DNA of 64,000 nucleotides, taken from JAQBQH01 sp035607415. Its GTDB lineage: Bacteria; Myxococcota_A; Polyangia; Palsa-1104. The position numbers and the translations under genes were made by a program. The notes below the pieces were generated by a model that ran no database searches, had not been told where the DNA came from, and saw nothing but the letters and a program-made list of their open reading frames with translations. Shown piece after piece: positions 47,340 through 56,205 of the stretch. The stretch spans positions 32,259 through 96,258 of the forward strand of contig DATNAQ010000099.1 in NCBI GenBank assembly GCA_035607415.1, in the 5' to 3' direction. Each line of letters starts with the position of its first letter. Position 1 is the first letter of the stretch.

Positions 47340-48008
47340 CTAGTTGATCGGGCCGGTGCCGGTATCGCCGCCGCCGCCCGCGCCGCCGCCGCCGCCCGTG
47401 CCGCCGTCGGCGTGGCACATGTCTTCGTCGGCGTCGTGGTCGTGCTCGCCGGCGTCGTCGTCCTTGTCGCAGTGATCGCCGCTCGACACCTGATGATCGC
47501 AGTCATCGTCGACGTCGCCGCCGTGCGACGAGCACGAGTCGTCCTCCTCGTGGCAGCTGCCATGATCGCCGTCGCCGTGATCGTCGCCGTCGTCGCCGCC
47601 GCTGCCGCCGCACGAGTCGCAGCTGGTGCCGAGCCCGCTCGTCGGCCGCGTGCCGCGCTCGAAGACCGCGCCGAGGTCGAGCGCGCCGCCGCCGCCGAGC
47701 GTGGCCCAGCGCGCGTTGCCGCTCGCGAGCGGCCAGTTGATCCGCGCCGACGTCGTGTAGACGCCGCTGCGCGTGGTCGCCGCCAGTGACATGCGATAGC
47801 TCGCGCCCGCCGGCAGCTGCAGCGTGAAGCGTCCGCTCGCGCTCACGTCGGCGACGAAGGTGCGGTGATCGGACGACTGCGCGATCACCACCGGTCGATT
47901 CATCGCCGAGGTGTCGACGCGCAGCTGTCCCGAGATCGCGCGCGTCGACTGGCCGCTGCATCCGACCAGCGCAGCGACGGCAAACAACACGATTGAAGCA
48001 CTCCGCAT
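47340..48008 (-). CDS. Lipoprotein with Asp/His/Cys-rich tail
   Basis: A 222-residue lipoprotein (VG|C lipobox) with a GAGGAGG ribosome site. The first half is a carboxypeptidase-regulatory-like beta-sandwich (ISGQLRVDTSAMNRPVVIA, RFTLQLPAGASYRMSL). The last 85 residues are low-complexity and dominated by Asp, His, Cys, Gly and Ser (HEEDDSCSSHGGDVDDDCDH), looking like a metal-binding tail, then Gly repeats. Metal binding (Zn, Cu or Ni) is inferred. It is divergent from the module B activator, with 223 bases between, and may be under the same control. Confidence 0.75.
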   Translation of the reverse strand: MRSASIVLFAVAALVGCSGQSTRAISGQLRVDTSAMNRPVVIAQSSDHRTFVADVSASGRFTLQLPAGASYRMSLAATTRSGVYTTSARINWPLASGNARWATLGGGGALDLGAVFERGTRPTSGLGTSCDSCGGSGGDDGDDHGDGDHGSCHEEDDSCSSHGGDVDDDCDHQVSSGDHCDKDDDAGEHDHDADEDMCHADGGTGGGGGAGGGGDTGTGPIN

Positions 48009-48107
48009 GAGGCCCTCCTCGACGGGCGCGTAGAGCAACCATCGGGCCACCGCGCAAGTGCGCGACTCCCGCAGGCGCCCGACCGCGATCGACGACGCAT
48101 GTTGTCA

Positions 48108-48116
48108 AACCGGGTT
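48108..48116. promoter_or_regulatory. AACCnGGTT operator candidate 1
   Basis: AACCGGGTT, a palindrome around one base. Its reverse-complement form recurs at 48186-48194, 78 bases away, both upstream of the FHA activator gene. Confidence 0.35.
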
Positions 48117-48185
48117 GTCGGCTGGGGGAACGCTCCCCACAGCGGGGCCCGCGCCCATATTGATGGCGCGTGATTCCGCGGCTCT

Positions 48186-48194
48186 AACCCGGTT
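48186..48194. promoter_or_regulatory. AACCnGGTT operator candidate 2
   Basis: AACCCGGTT, matching the site at 48108-48116 in inverted orientation. It is 7 bases upstream of the sigma-54-like promoter. Confidence 0.35.
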
Positions 48195-48200
48195 AACGCG

Positions 48201-48215
48201 GGGTACGTTTCTTGC
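48201..48215 (+). promoter_or_regulatory. Sigma-54-like -24/-12 promoter
   Basis: GGGTACG-TTTC-TTGC, compared with consensus TGGCACG-N4-TTGC: GG and GC with 10 bases between, and 9 of 11 fixed positions matched. Transcription would start near 48227, only 5 bases before ATG 48232. GG-N10-GC is common by chance at this GC level, so this rests on the TTGC and TACG matches. Confidence 0.35.
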
Positions 48216-48231
48216 TGAACAGTGCGTCGAC

Positions 48232-49545
<1,314 letters not shown>

Positions 49546-49551
49546 TGGGCG

Positions 49552-50844
49552 GTGTCCGCCGTCATCCCGCTGCACCGCTGCGCGCCGCTCGGCCCCGGTG
49601 ACCGCGTCGGCAGCTTCGTCCTCGTCGAGCCGCTCGGCACCGGCGGCATGGGCGAGGTGTTCCTCGCCGAGCACGAGTCGCTCGGGCGGCGCGTGGCGAT
49701 CAAGATCCTGCACGCCGAGCATCGCCACAACGCGCGCATGCACGAGCGCTTCGCGCGCGAGGCGCGCATCGCCGGGCGCGTGGTGCACGAGAACGTCGTC
49801 GCCGTCACCGAGCTGCACGCGCTGCCCGACGGGCGGCCCTACATGGTCATGGAGTACGTCGACGGCGTCGACGTGTGCGAGCACGCCGCCGACGGGCTGT
49901 CGCTCGTCGAGCTGGTGTCGCTGGGCACGCAGATCGCCGAGGCGCTCAACGCCGCGCATCGCGCCGGCGTCGTGCACCGCGACCTGAAGCCGTCGAACAT
50001 CCTGGTCACCGACGACGGGCGCATCAAGCTGCTCGACTTCGGCGTGGCGCGCGTGACCCACGGCGAGAACGATCGGCTGACGCAGACGGGGCAGGTGCTG
50101 GCGACGCCGAGCTACATGTCGCCGGAGCAGGCGACGGGCGAGCCGGTCGACGCGCGCAGCGATCTGTATTCGCTGGGCGTGATCCTGTGGGAGCTGGCCG
50201 TCGGCGCGCGGCCGTTCGAAGGGCGCTCGTTCGGCGAGTGGGTGCTCCTGCACGCGACGCACGAGCCGCTGGCGCCGTCGCGCGCGGAGCGGCGGCTGGT
50301 GTCGGGCGAGATCCCCGAAGCGCTCGATGCGGCGATCCTGCGCTGCCTGGCCAAGCGGCCCGAAGATCGCTTCGCCTCGGCGGCCGAGCTGCGCGAGGCG
50401 CTGGCGGCGATCGTCGGGCCGCCCGTGCTGGCGGAGCCGGCTGCGCGCGAGCGGCGCTGGCCGCTCATCGTCGCGGGTGTGGCGGCGTTCGTCGCCGTTC
50501 TGGGGTTGTCGGCGGCGGCGCGGCACGTGTCGAAGGCGATCGGACCATCGCCGGCGCGCGTGTCGCCGCCGTCGGCAACTTCGGCGGCGGCGCCGATGGA
50601 GTTCGATCCGGTGGAGATCGCGCCGGCGGCGGCGTCGTCGTTCGCGCCGACGATCGTCAAGCAGACGCATCCGGCGAAGAGGCGTCCGGCGGTGCCGGCG
50701 CGCGTGCGTGAAGAGCGCGTGCGCGAAGAGCGCGTGCGTGAAGAGCGCGTGCGCGAAGAGCGCGTGCGCGAGGATCGCACCCCGCCGGCTCACGACGACG
50801 GCGAGCTGCCGGCCACGGCGATCAAGGATCCGTTCGCGCCATGA
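49552..50844 (+). CDS. Ser/Thr protein kinase with VREER repeats (module B)
   Basis: A 430-residue kinase. Glycine loop LGTGGMGEVF, VAIKIL, HRDLKPSN, DFGVAR, TPSYMSPEQ. The kinase domain ends near 285. One membrane helix (WPLIVAGVAAFVAVLGLSAAA, about 304-324), then an outer Pro/Ala/Ser region and five VRE(E/D)R pentapeptide repeats, giving a strongly charged, probably helical segment. GTG 49552 is 6 bases after the activator stop. Its stop overlaps the ATG of the TPR gene, so the four module B genes are one unit. Confidence 0.92.
   Translation: MSAVIPLHRCAPLGPGDRVGSFVLVEPLGTGGMGEVFLAEHESLGRRVAIKILHAEHRHNARMHERFAREARIAGRVVHENVVAVTELHALPDGRPYMVMEYVDGVDVCEHAADGLSLVELVSLGTQIAEALNAAHRAGVVHRDLKPSNILVTDDGRIKLLDFGVARVTHGENDRLTQTGQVLATPSYMSPEQATGEPVDARSDLYSLGVILWELAVGARPFEGRSFGEWVLLHATHEPLAPSRAERRLVSGEIPEALDAAILRCLAKRPEDRFASAAELREALAAIVGPPVLAEPAARERRWPLIVAGVAAFVAVLGLSAAARHVSKAIGPSPARVSPPSATSAAAPMEFDPVEIAPAAASSFAPTIVKQTHPAKRRPAVPARVREERVREERVREERVREERVREDRTPPAHDDGELPATAIKDPFAP
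50704..50778 (+). repeat. 15-bp tandem repeat encoding VREER
   Basis: Five 15-base units with alternating CGT and CGC codons, in frame with the kinase gene. An alternating charged coiled region results; copy number may vary between strains. Confidence 0.85.
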
Positions 50845-51503
50845 TGGCCGCGGTGCTCACGATCGTGCTCCTCGCCGCACCGTCGGAGGCGGTGTCGCGC
50901 GTGCACTTCGGCAAGGCGCAGAAGGCGTTCGCCACGCACGATTGGCGGCGCGCGCTCGACGAGTTTACCGCCGCCGGCGAATCGGCGCCGACGGAGCTGC
51001 CCGATCTGTGGTTCGACATCGGCCAGTGCCAGCGCAACCTCGGCCACGCGCGCCAGGCGACGGCCGCGTTCGAGCGCTATCTCGAGCTCAAGCCGGACGC
51101 ATCCGATCGCGAGCGCGTGCGGGCGCTCATCGTCGCGCTCGGTGGCAAGCCGCCGCCGGCGCCCGTCGAGGCCGCGCCGGCCCCGTCGCCGCCGCCGCCC
51201 GATCCGGCGCCGGTGATCGCGACGTCGGCGCCGCTGCTCGCGGCGCCCGATCCGGTGCCGCCGCCCGTCGAGCCGCCGCCCGCGGCCAGCGCGCTGTCGC
51301 TGGTCCCGACGCACGACGCGCCGGCGTCGCCGCCGAAGGCCCATCGCCATTGGAAGGTGTGGACCGGCGTGGCCATCGGTGTGGCAGTCGTCGCCGTCGG
51401 CGTCGGGCTCGGTGTCGGGCTCGGCACTGCCGGCAGCAACCCCGCGATGAGCACGCCGACGCTGGGCAGCGCCGCCACCTTCGACACCAGGAGCCACCGC
51501 TGA
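50841..51503 (+). CDS. Tail-anchored TPR protein (module B)
   Basis: A 220-residue protein with a short signal peptide (MMAAVLTIVLLAAPSEA), two to three TPR-like helices (FGKAQKAFATHDWRRALDEFTAA; LWFDIGQCQRNLGHARQATAAFERYLE), a Pro-rich linker of about 70 residues and one C-terminal membrane helix (VWTGVAIGVAVVAVGVGLGVGLG). The same order as 27074-27661. The gene overlaps the kinase by 4 bases and the lipoprotein by 1 base. The TPR faces the periplasm; it is probably a scaffold or sensor of envelope state. Confidence 0.8.
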   Translation: MMAAVLTIVLLAAPSEAVSRVHFGKAQKAFATHDWRRALDEFTAAGESAPTELPDLWFDIGQCQRNLGHARQATAAFERYLELKPDASDRERVRALIVALGGKPPPAPVEAAPAPSPPPPDPAPVIATSAPLLAAPDPVPPPVEPPPAASALSLVPTHDAPASPPKAHRHWKVWTGVAIGVAVVAVGVGLGVGLGTAGSNPAMSTPTLGSAATFDTRSHR

Positions 51504-51898
51504 TGCGCGCCGCGCTCGCCGCGTGCGTTGCGCTCGCCCTCGCGCTCGTCGGTTGCGCCGGTGCCGCCAGCGACGGCAACGCCAGCGGCACGAGCGCGCA
51601 GACGACCGGCCTCGTCATCGAGCTGCACTTCGATCACAACAACGTGCACGAGGTCGCGCTCTCCGGCGCCACCTACGCCACGTCGCGCAAGTTCGGCCCC
51701 TACGTCGTCGACGAAGACAGCCTGCCGCACGACAGCACCGTCGGCTTCGTCTTCGACGCCGGCGACGCCGGCACCGCCATGGTGTGCGGCGAGGCGCACG
51801 ACTCGTCGGGCAAGGTGCTGGCGTCGGGGTGCGACACCTTCGACGTCGTCGCCGACGACGTGCAGCACGGCTCGCTCACGCTGTGGGACAGCCGCTGA
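51503..51898 (+). CDS. Small lipoprotein (module B)
   Basis: A 131-residue lipoprotein: MRAALAACVALALALVG|C. The mature domain is one beta-sandwich-like unit (GLVIELHFDHNNVHEVALSGATYA, GFVFDAGDAGTAMVCGEAHDSSGKVLASGC, HGSLTLWD) with two cysteines. It corresponds in place and strand order to the N-terminal part of the lipoprotein at 26349-27074, though the residue match is weak. The ATG overlaps the TPR stop (TGATG). Sensing or anchoring within module B is inferred. Confidence 0.7.
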   Translation: MRAALAACVALALALVGCAGAASDGNASGTSAQTTGLVIELHFDHNNVHEVALSGATYATSRKFGPYVVDEDSLPHDSTVGFVFDAGDAGTAMVCGEAHDSSGKVLASGCDTFDVVADDVQHGSLTLWDSR

Positions 51899-51928
51899 AA
51901 AAGCTGCTACGCTTTCGTCGGGCACATC

Positions 51929-52774
51929 ATGAAATCACAGCTCGACGGTGAGATACCGGAGTACAGCCTGACTCCCAAGCGCTCGGGCGGCGGCGGTGGC
52001 AAGACGCCGTGGGTGGTCACGCTGTTGTCGATGCTCGCGGCGGGCGGCGCCGTGTTCTTCATGCTCGGGCAGCGCGAGAAGCTGTCGGTCGTGCAGGGGC
52101 AGCTCGACGACCTCAAGCCACGCGCCTCGTCCGACGCGGTGAAGGTCAAGGATCTGTCGGCCAAGCTCGAAGCGACCGAGAACGAGCGCGCGGCGCTGGC
52201 CGCGGCCAAGGAGTCGCTGTCGAAGGACGTGGCGTCGAAGGACGAGGAGCTGACCAAGCTCAAAGCGACCGAGACGCAGCTACAAGACAAGCTCAAGGCG
52301 GAGCTGTCGTCGGGCGACGTATCGCTCACCGAGGACGGCGGCAAGCTGCGCGTCGGCCTCGTCGACAAGGTGCTGTTCAACTCCGGCGAAGCGGCGATCA
52401 ACAAGCGCGGCGAGAGCGTGCTCATGAAGGTCGGCTCGATCCTCGCCGGCGTCAGCGATCGTCAGATCCTGGTCTCGGGCCACACCGATCAAACGCCGAT
52501 CGGCGAGAAGCGCGCCTCGCAGTTCCCGACCAATTGGGAATTGTCGACGGCGCGCGCGACCACCGTCGTGCGCTTCCTGCAGGAGAAGGCGAACGTGCCG
52601 GGCGAGCGGCTCGTCGCGTCCGGCTATGGCGAGTTCCATCCCGTCGCCAGCAACAAGTCGTCGGCGGGGCGCGCCAAGAACCGGCGCATCGAGATCCTGC
52701 TCGTACCGATGATCGCGCCCAAGGCGATCGCCAAGGCCAAGCTGGCCGAGCGAGCGCAGAAGAAGCAGAAGTAG
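51929..52774 (+). CDS. OmpA/MotB-like peptidoglycan-binding membrane protein
   Basis: A 281-residue protein: cytosolic basic N-terminus, one membrane helix (WVVTLLSMLAAGGAVFFML, about 28-46), then a coiled coil of about 80 residues (KLEATENERAALAAAKESLSKD) and a C-terminal OmpA-family domain: VLFNSGEAAINKRG, ILVSGHTDQTPIG, NWELSTARATTVVRFL, ASGYGEFHPVASN, and RAKNRRIEILLVP. D and R in the two peptidoglycan-contact motifs (HTD, NRRIE) are present. It ties the inner membrane to the wall, as in MotB or TolR-like proteins. The kinase gene starts right after its stop. Confidence 0.88.
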   Translation: MKSQLDGEIPEYSLTPKRSGGGGGKTPWVVTLLSMLAAGGAVFFMLGQREKLSVVQGQLDDLKPRASSDAVKVKDLSAKLEATENERAALAAAKESLSKDVASKDEELTKLKATETQLQDKLKAELSSGDVSLTEDGGKLRVGLVDKVLFNSGEAAINKRGESVLMKVGSILAGVSDRQILVSGHTDQTPIGEKRASQFPTNWELSTARATTVVRFLQEKANVPGERLVASGYGEFHPVASNKSSAGRAKNRRIEILLVPMIAPKAIAKAKLAERAQKKQK

Positions 52775-54301
52775 ATGACCGCCTCCGCCGATCCCACGCC
52801 CACAGGGCAGCGCTCGTGCCCGTCGTGCGGCGCGCTGTATCCGGCGGACTACGCGGTCTGTCCGCGCGACGCGACGCCGCTGGCGCGCGGGGACGCGCCG
52901 GGCGATCCGCTGATCGGCACCATCCTCGGCGACACCTACGAGGTCCAGCGGCGGCTCGGCGAGGGCGGCATGGGGCGCGTCTACGAGGCGCGCCACGTGC
53001 GCCTCGGGCGGCGCTACGCCATCAAGATCATGCACCAGATGTTCGCCGCCGATCGCGACGCGCTGGCGCGCTTCCGCCGCGAGGCGATCGCGGCGTCGAC
53101 GATCGCGAGCCCGCACGTCGCGCAGGTGTTCGACGTCAACGCCACGCGCGACGGCCAGCCGTACCTCGTGTACGAGCTCATCGACGGAGAAGATCTGGGC
53201 ACGCTGCTCGATCGCGACGGGGCGCTGTCGATCGCGCGCGCCACGCGCATCGCGCGGCAGGTGGCGAGCGGCCTTCTCGCCGCGCACACCACGGGCGTGG
53301 TCCATCGCGATCTCAAGCCCGAGAACGTGATGCTGGTGAAGACGACCGACGGCTCCGACTTCGCCAAGCTGCTCGACTTCGGCATCGCCAAGGTGCAGCA
53401 GGAAGACAAGCTCACGCGCACCGGCGCGGTCCTCGGCACGCCCGCCTACATGGCGCCGGAGCAGGCTCGCGGCGGCTCGACGATCGATCATCGCTGCGAC
53501 ATCTACGCGCTCGGCGCGATGCTCTATCGCGCGGTGACGGGGCGGCCCGCGTTCAGCGGCGAAGACGCGGGGCGCACGCTCACGAGCGTGATCTGGGACG
53601 AGCCGGCGCGGCCCAAGACGCTGCGGCGCGATCTGCCCGACGCGCTCGAGCTCGTCATTCAGCGCGCGATGGCCAAGGATCCCGACAAGCGGTTCTCCTC
53701 GATGGCCGAGCTCGACGCGGCGCTGGCGCCGTTCGACGCGGTGGTGGGCGTGACCACGCAGCTCGACGCGCCGCCGTCGGGAGCGGCGGGGCGGCCGCCG
53801 ACGGGCGACGTGGGGCGCGCGCAGACGATCGTGGCCAGCGGCACGACGGGGCAGACGATGGCGCCGTCGATGGCGGGTCCGATGTCGCAGGCGCGCTGGG
53901 CGCGGCCGCGCGCGGTCGCCTTCGGCGTGCTCGCGCTGGTGTGGTGCGTGATCATCGCCGGCTCGGCGATCGGCGTGCTCATCATGACCTTGACGCACCA
54001 CGTGCTCGGCACCGTCGAGCAGGTGCTGGTGCTGGCGCTGGCGTTGGCGCTGACGGCGCCGCTCGCCGTGCTCGAGGTGCGCCAGCTCGTGCGCGGCGCG
54101 TGGCGCAACACGGCGACGATGCTCGGGCGCGCCGATACGCTGGCGCGCGCGAGCCTGCTGTCGCTGGCGGCGTACGCGGTCGTGGCCGCGCCAGGCCGCT
54201 TCCTCGGCCTCCTGACGCATTCGCCGGCGCCCGCGATCACCGAGATCGGCGCGGTGGTCGCCGCGATCGCCGTCGGTGGGTACAGCCTGCGTCGCCGGTA
54301 A
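52775..54301 (+). CDS. Zinc-ribbon Ser/Thr kinase with four membrane segments
   Basis: A 508-residue kinase. The N-terminus is a zinc ribbon (CPSCGALYPADYAVCPRD: C-x2-C-x10-C), followed by the kinase domain at about 50-325 (LGEGGMGRVY, YAIKIM, HRDLKPEN, DFGIAK, GTPAYMAPEQ). After a Pro/Thr linker come about four hydrophobic helices (VLALVWCVIIAGSAIGVLI, LVLALALALTAPLAVLE, LLSLAAYAVVAAPGRFL, GAVVAAIAVGGYSL). The ATG directly follows the previous stop. The extra kinase in module B could phosphorylate module components; that is inference. Confidence 0.9.
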   Translation: MTASADPTPTGQRSCPSCGALYPADYAVCPRDATPLARGDAPGDPLIGTILGDTYEVQRRLGEGGMGRVYEARHVRLGRRYAIKIMHQMFAADRDALARFRREAIAASTIASPHVAQVFDVNATRDGQPYLVYELIDGEDLGTLLDRDGALSIARATRIARQVASGLLAAHTTGVVHRDLKPENVMLVKTTDGSDFAKLLDFGIAKVQQEDKLTRTGAVLGTPAYMAPEQARGGSTIDHRCDIYALGAMLYRAVTGRPAFSGEDAGRTLTSVIWDEPARPKTLRRDLPDALELVIQRAMAKDPDKRFSSMAELDAALAPFDAVVGVTTQLDAPPSGAAGRPPTGDVGRAQTIVASGTTGQTMAPSMAGPMSQARWARPRAVAFGVLALVWCVIIAGSAIGVLIMTLTHHVLGTVEQVLVLALALALTAPLAVLEVRQLVRGAWRNTATMLGRADTLARASLLSLAAYAVVAAPGRFLGLLTHSPAPAITEIGAVVAAIAVGGYSLRRR

Positions 54302-54317
54302 CCGACCTGAAAAAGCT

Positions 54318-54427
54318 CACAGGGAGACCTGAGAGACCAGAGAGAACGAAACTCTTACAGACGATCCTCCGGCGCATCGGATCTCTGAAAGAGTTTCGTT
54401 CTCCCTGAGCTCTCTGAGCTCCCTGTG
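54318..54427. repeat. 110-bp inverted repeat between convergent genes
   Basis: Left arm 54318-54356 and right arm 54389-54427 match in inverted orientation over 39 bases with a perfect inner 15 bp (GAGAACGAAACTCTT). The stem continues inward with GATCC/GGATC. The arms are purine-rich and lower in GC than the surroundings. It could be a bidirectional terminator or a REP/MITE-like element. It sits between the module B kinase and the exopolysaccharide locus. Confidence 0.85.
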
Positions 54428-54439
54428 AATCTGTTCGGA

Positions 54440-55105
54440 TTAATCCTCGTCGTCGCTGGGGGACACTGCGAGCGGAACCTTCGCTGCGCGCGTATACAAT
54501 TCGAAGTCGGCGCGTACGTTGTCGCTGCGCACGCCGGTCGGGCCGCGCATCGCGCTCGCCACGTCGCCGATGTCGCCCTCCCACGCCAGCGCGCGATCGG
54601 CCCACACGCGCAGGATGCGGCCGTCGATCTTCGCGTGCAGCCGGTGCTCGACGTTGGGCGCGAGCGCCGCCGGCTGCGTGCCCGCGCGCGCGACCAGGTT
54701 GTGATACCCGCGGTTGCCGCACTCGCGATGCGTCCGCATCCCCGGGTTCGACTTCACCGACACCACGAGCTGCGCCTTCGGCTCGATGCGCCACATGACG
54801 TAGACGAGGTTGCAGCCGTCGGCGGCGCGCAGCTTGAGCCCGATCTGCCGCCGCATCTCGCCCGAGCCGAGCGGCGCCGATGCGTCGCTCGGCCCGAGAT
54901 ACGTGAAGCGCAGCTCGGCCTCGTCGCCGTCCGCGTCGGGCACCACCGCGCGCATCTTGGGCTCGCGCACGCGCGCGCGCCCGTCGGAGAGCGTCTCGAT
55001 GCGTCCCTTCGTCACGCGCCAACGGGCGGCTGGCGCGCGCGCCAGCTCGTCGGCGGACGCGGACCCGCCGAAAAGCAGCGCGCACGCCAGCAGCACCAGC
55101 TTCAT
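54440..55105 (-). CDS. Secreted concanavalin/LamG-like protein
   Basis: A 221-residue protein with a signal peptide (MKLVLLACALLFGGSASA) and a domain reminiscent of DUF1080/laminin-G-type beta-sandwich: LRFTYLGPSD, GLKLRAADGCNLVYVMWR, QLVVSVKSNPGM, HRLHAKIDGRILRVWADRALAWEGD, MRGPTGVRSDNVRADFELY. Such domains bind carbohydrates. Last gene of the exopolysaccharide locus; the ATG overlaps the TolC-like stop by 4 bases. A carbohydrate-binding role fits the context but is inferred. Confidence 0.65.
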   Translation of the reverse strand: MKLVLLACALLFGGSASADELARAPAARWRVTKGRIETLSDGRARVREPKMRAVVPDADGDEAELRFTYLGPSDASAPLGSGEMRRQIGLKLRAADGCNLVYVMWRIEPKAQLVVSVKSNPGMRTHRECGNRGYHNLVARAGTQPAALAPNVEHRLHAKIDGRILRVWADRALAWEGDIGDVASAMRGPTGVRSDNVRADFELYTRAAKVPLAVSPSDDED

Positions 55106-56205
55106 CCTCCGTCTCCGCCGCCGCCGAGCGTCGTCGAAAGCTCGGCCGTGTGCACGCGCAGGAACTCCTGCTCGGCCTTGAGCTTGACCCAGTCGAACCA
55201 CATCGCCTCGCGGAAGCGCCGCAGCTTGTCGCTCTCGATCGCCTCGAGGGCGTGGATGCGCCCTTCGACGTCGGCGAGGAGCACGCGCACTTCGCCGAGC
55301 CGGCGCTTCTCGCCGGCGAGCAGCGCCGTCAGCCGCGCGTTGAGCAGCTCCGCCTTCTGCTCGACGGAGTCGTTCTCCATGCGCACCACCCTGGCCTTGG
55401 CGCGCGCCGCGTCGCTCTCGGCAAACGGCATGTAGAGCCCGGCCGGGTTGATCACGAGCGACACCACGCCGAACAGCGGCGTCACGTCGCGCAGCCCGAA
55501 GAACTGGTCGTAACCGCCGCGCACCTGCACGTCGAAGGCCTCGGTCAGGCGCAGGCGCGACTCGTACCTGGTGACCTCGGCGTCGGCCTCGCGATGGCGG
55601 CGCAACAGCTCGTCGGGCGCCGGCAGCGTCGAGCGCGACGGCAGCCCCGCGCGCAGCGTCTCCGCCTGCGACAGCGACGTCTCCAGATCGTCGACGCGCA
55701 CCTGGGTCGCCTCCAGCTCCTCGACGGTGGCGTGCGATCGCTCGACGCTGTTCTTCAGGTTGCGCAGCACCTCCTGTGCCCGCGGCATCGCCGCGCGCAG
55801 CACCGCCAGCTTGGCGTCGAGCGCGCCGGGCGAGACACCCTCGCGGTTCTCGACGAGGAAGCGCGACAATCCGCTCTCGGCGCGATAGCGCGCGCAGTCG
55901 GCCGACGCGCGCTGGCGGTTGACCACGCCGCGCACCAGCCCGGCGACGAGCGAGTAGCGCGCACCGAACGTCAGCCGCTGCGTCGGCGCCGCCGAGGTCA
56001 AGCCGCCCGCGCCGGTGGTGACGTCGTTGCCGTTGACCACGCCGTAGTCGAGGAACAGCTGCGGCGAGAACAAGAGCGCGCTCTCGGACTTGGCCACGCT
56101 CTCGGCGTACGTGCAGTACGCGTCGCCGGCGTCGGCGTAACCGCCGGCCTCGGCGTGCGCCAGCGCCGGCAGCGCTGCGACGAGAATGACAGCGGTCGCG
56201 CGCAT
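55102..56205 (-). CDS. TolC-like outer-membrane efflux protein
   Basis: A 367-residue protein with a signal peptide (MRATAVILVAALPALAHA) and two long helical parts separated by strands, as in TolC/OmpX-type factors: SALLFSPQLFLDYG, LTFGARYSLVAGLVRGVV, a coiled coil (NSVERSHATVEELEATQVRVDDLETSLSQAE), then VRGGYDQFFGLRDVTPLFGVVSLVINP and a second helix. It is shorter than typical TolC (about 420-490) and may form a smaller barrel. It overlaps the membrane-fusion gene by 1 base. Probably the export pore of the locus. Confidence 0.7.
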   Translation of the reverse strand: MRATAVILVAALPALAHAEAGGYADAGDAYCTYAESVAKSESALLFSPQLFLDYGVVNGNDVTTGAGGLTSAAPTQRLTFGARYSLVAGLVRGVVNRQRASADCARYRAESGLSRFLVENREGVSPGALDAKLAVLRAAMPRAQEVLRNLKNSVERSHATVEELEATQVRVDDLETSLSQAETLRAGLPSRSTLPAPDELLRRHREADAEVTRYESRLRLTEAFDVQVRGGYDQFFGLRDVTPLFGVVSLVINPAGLYMPFAESDAARAKARVVRMENDSVEQKAELLNARLTALLAGEKRRLGEVRVLLADVEGRIHALEAIESDKLRRFREAMWFDWVKLKAEQEFLRVHTAELSTTLGGGGDGG

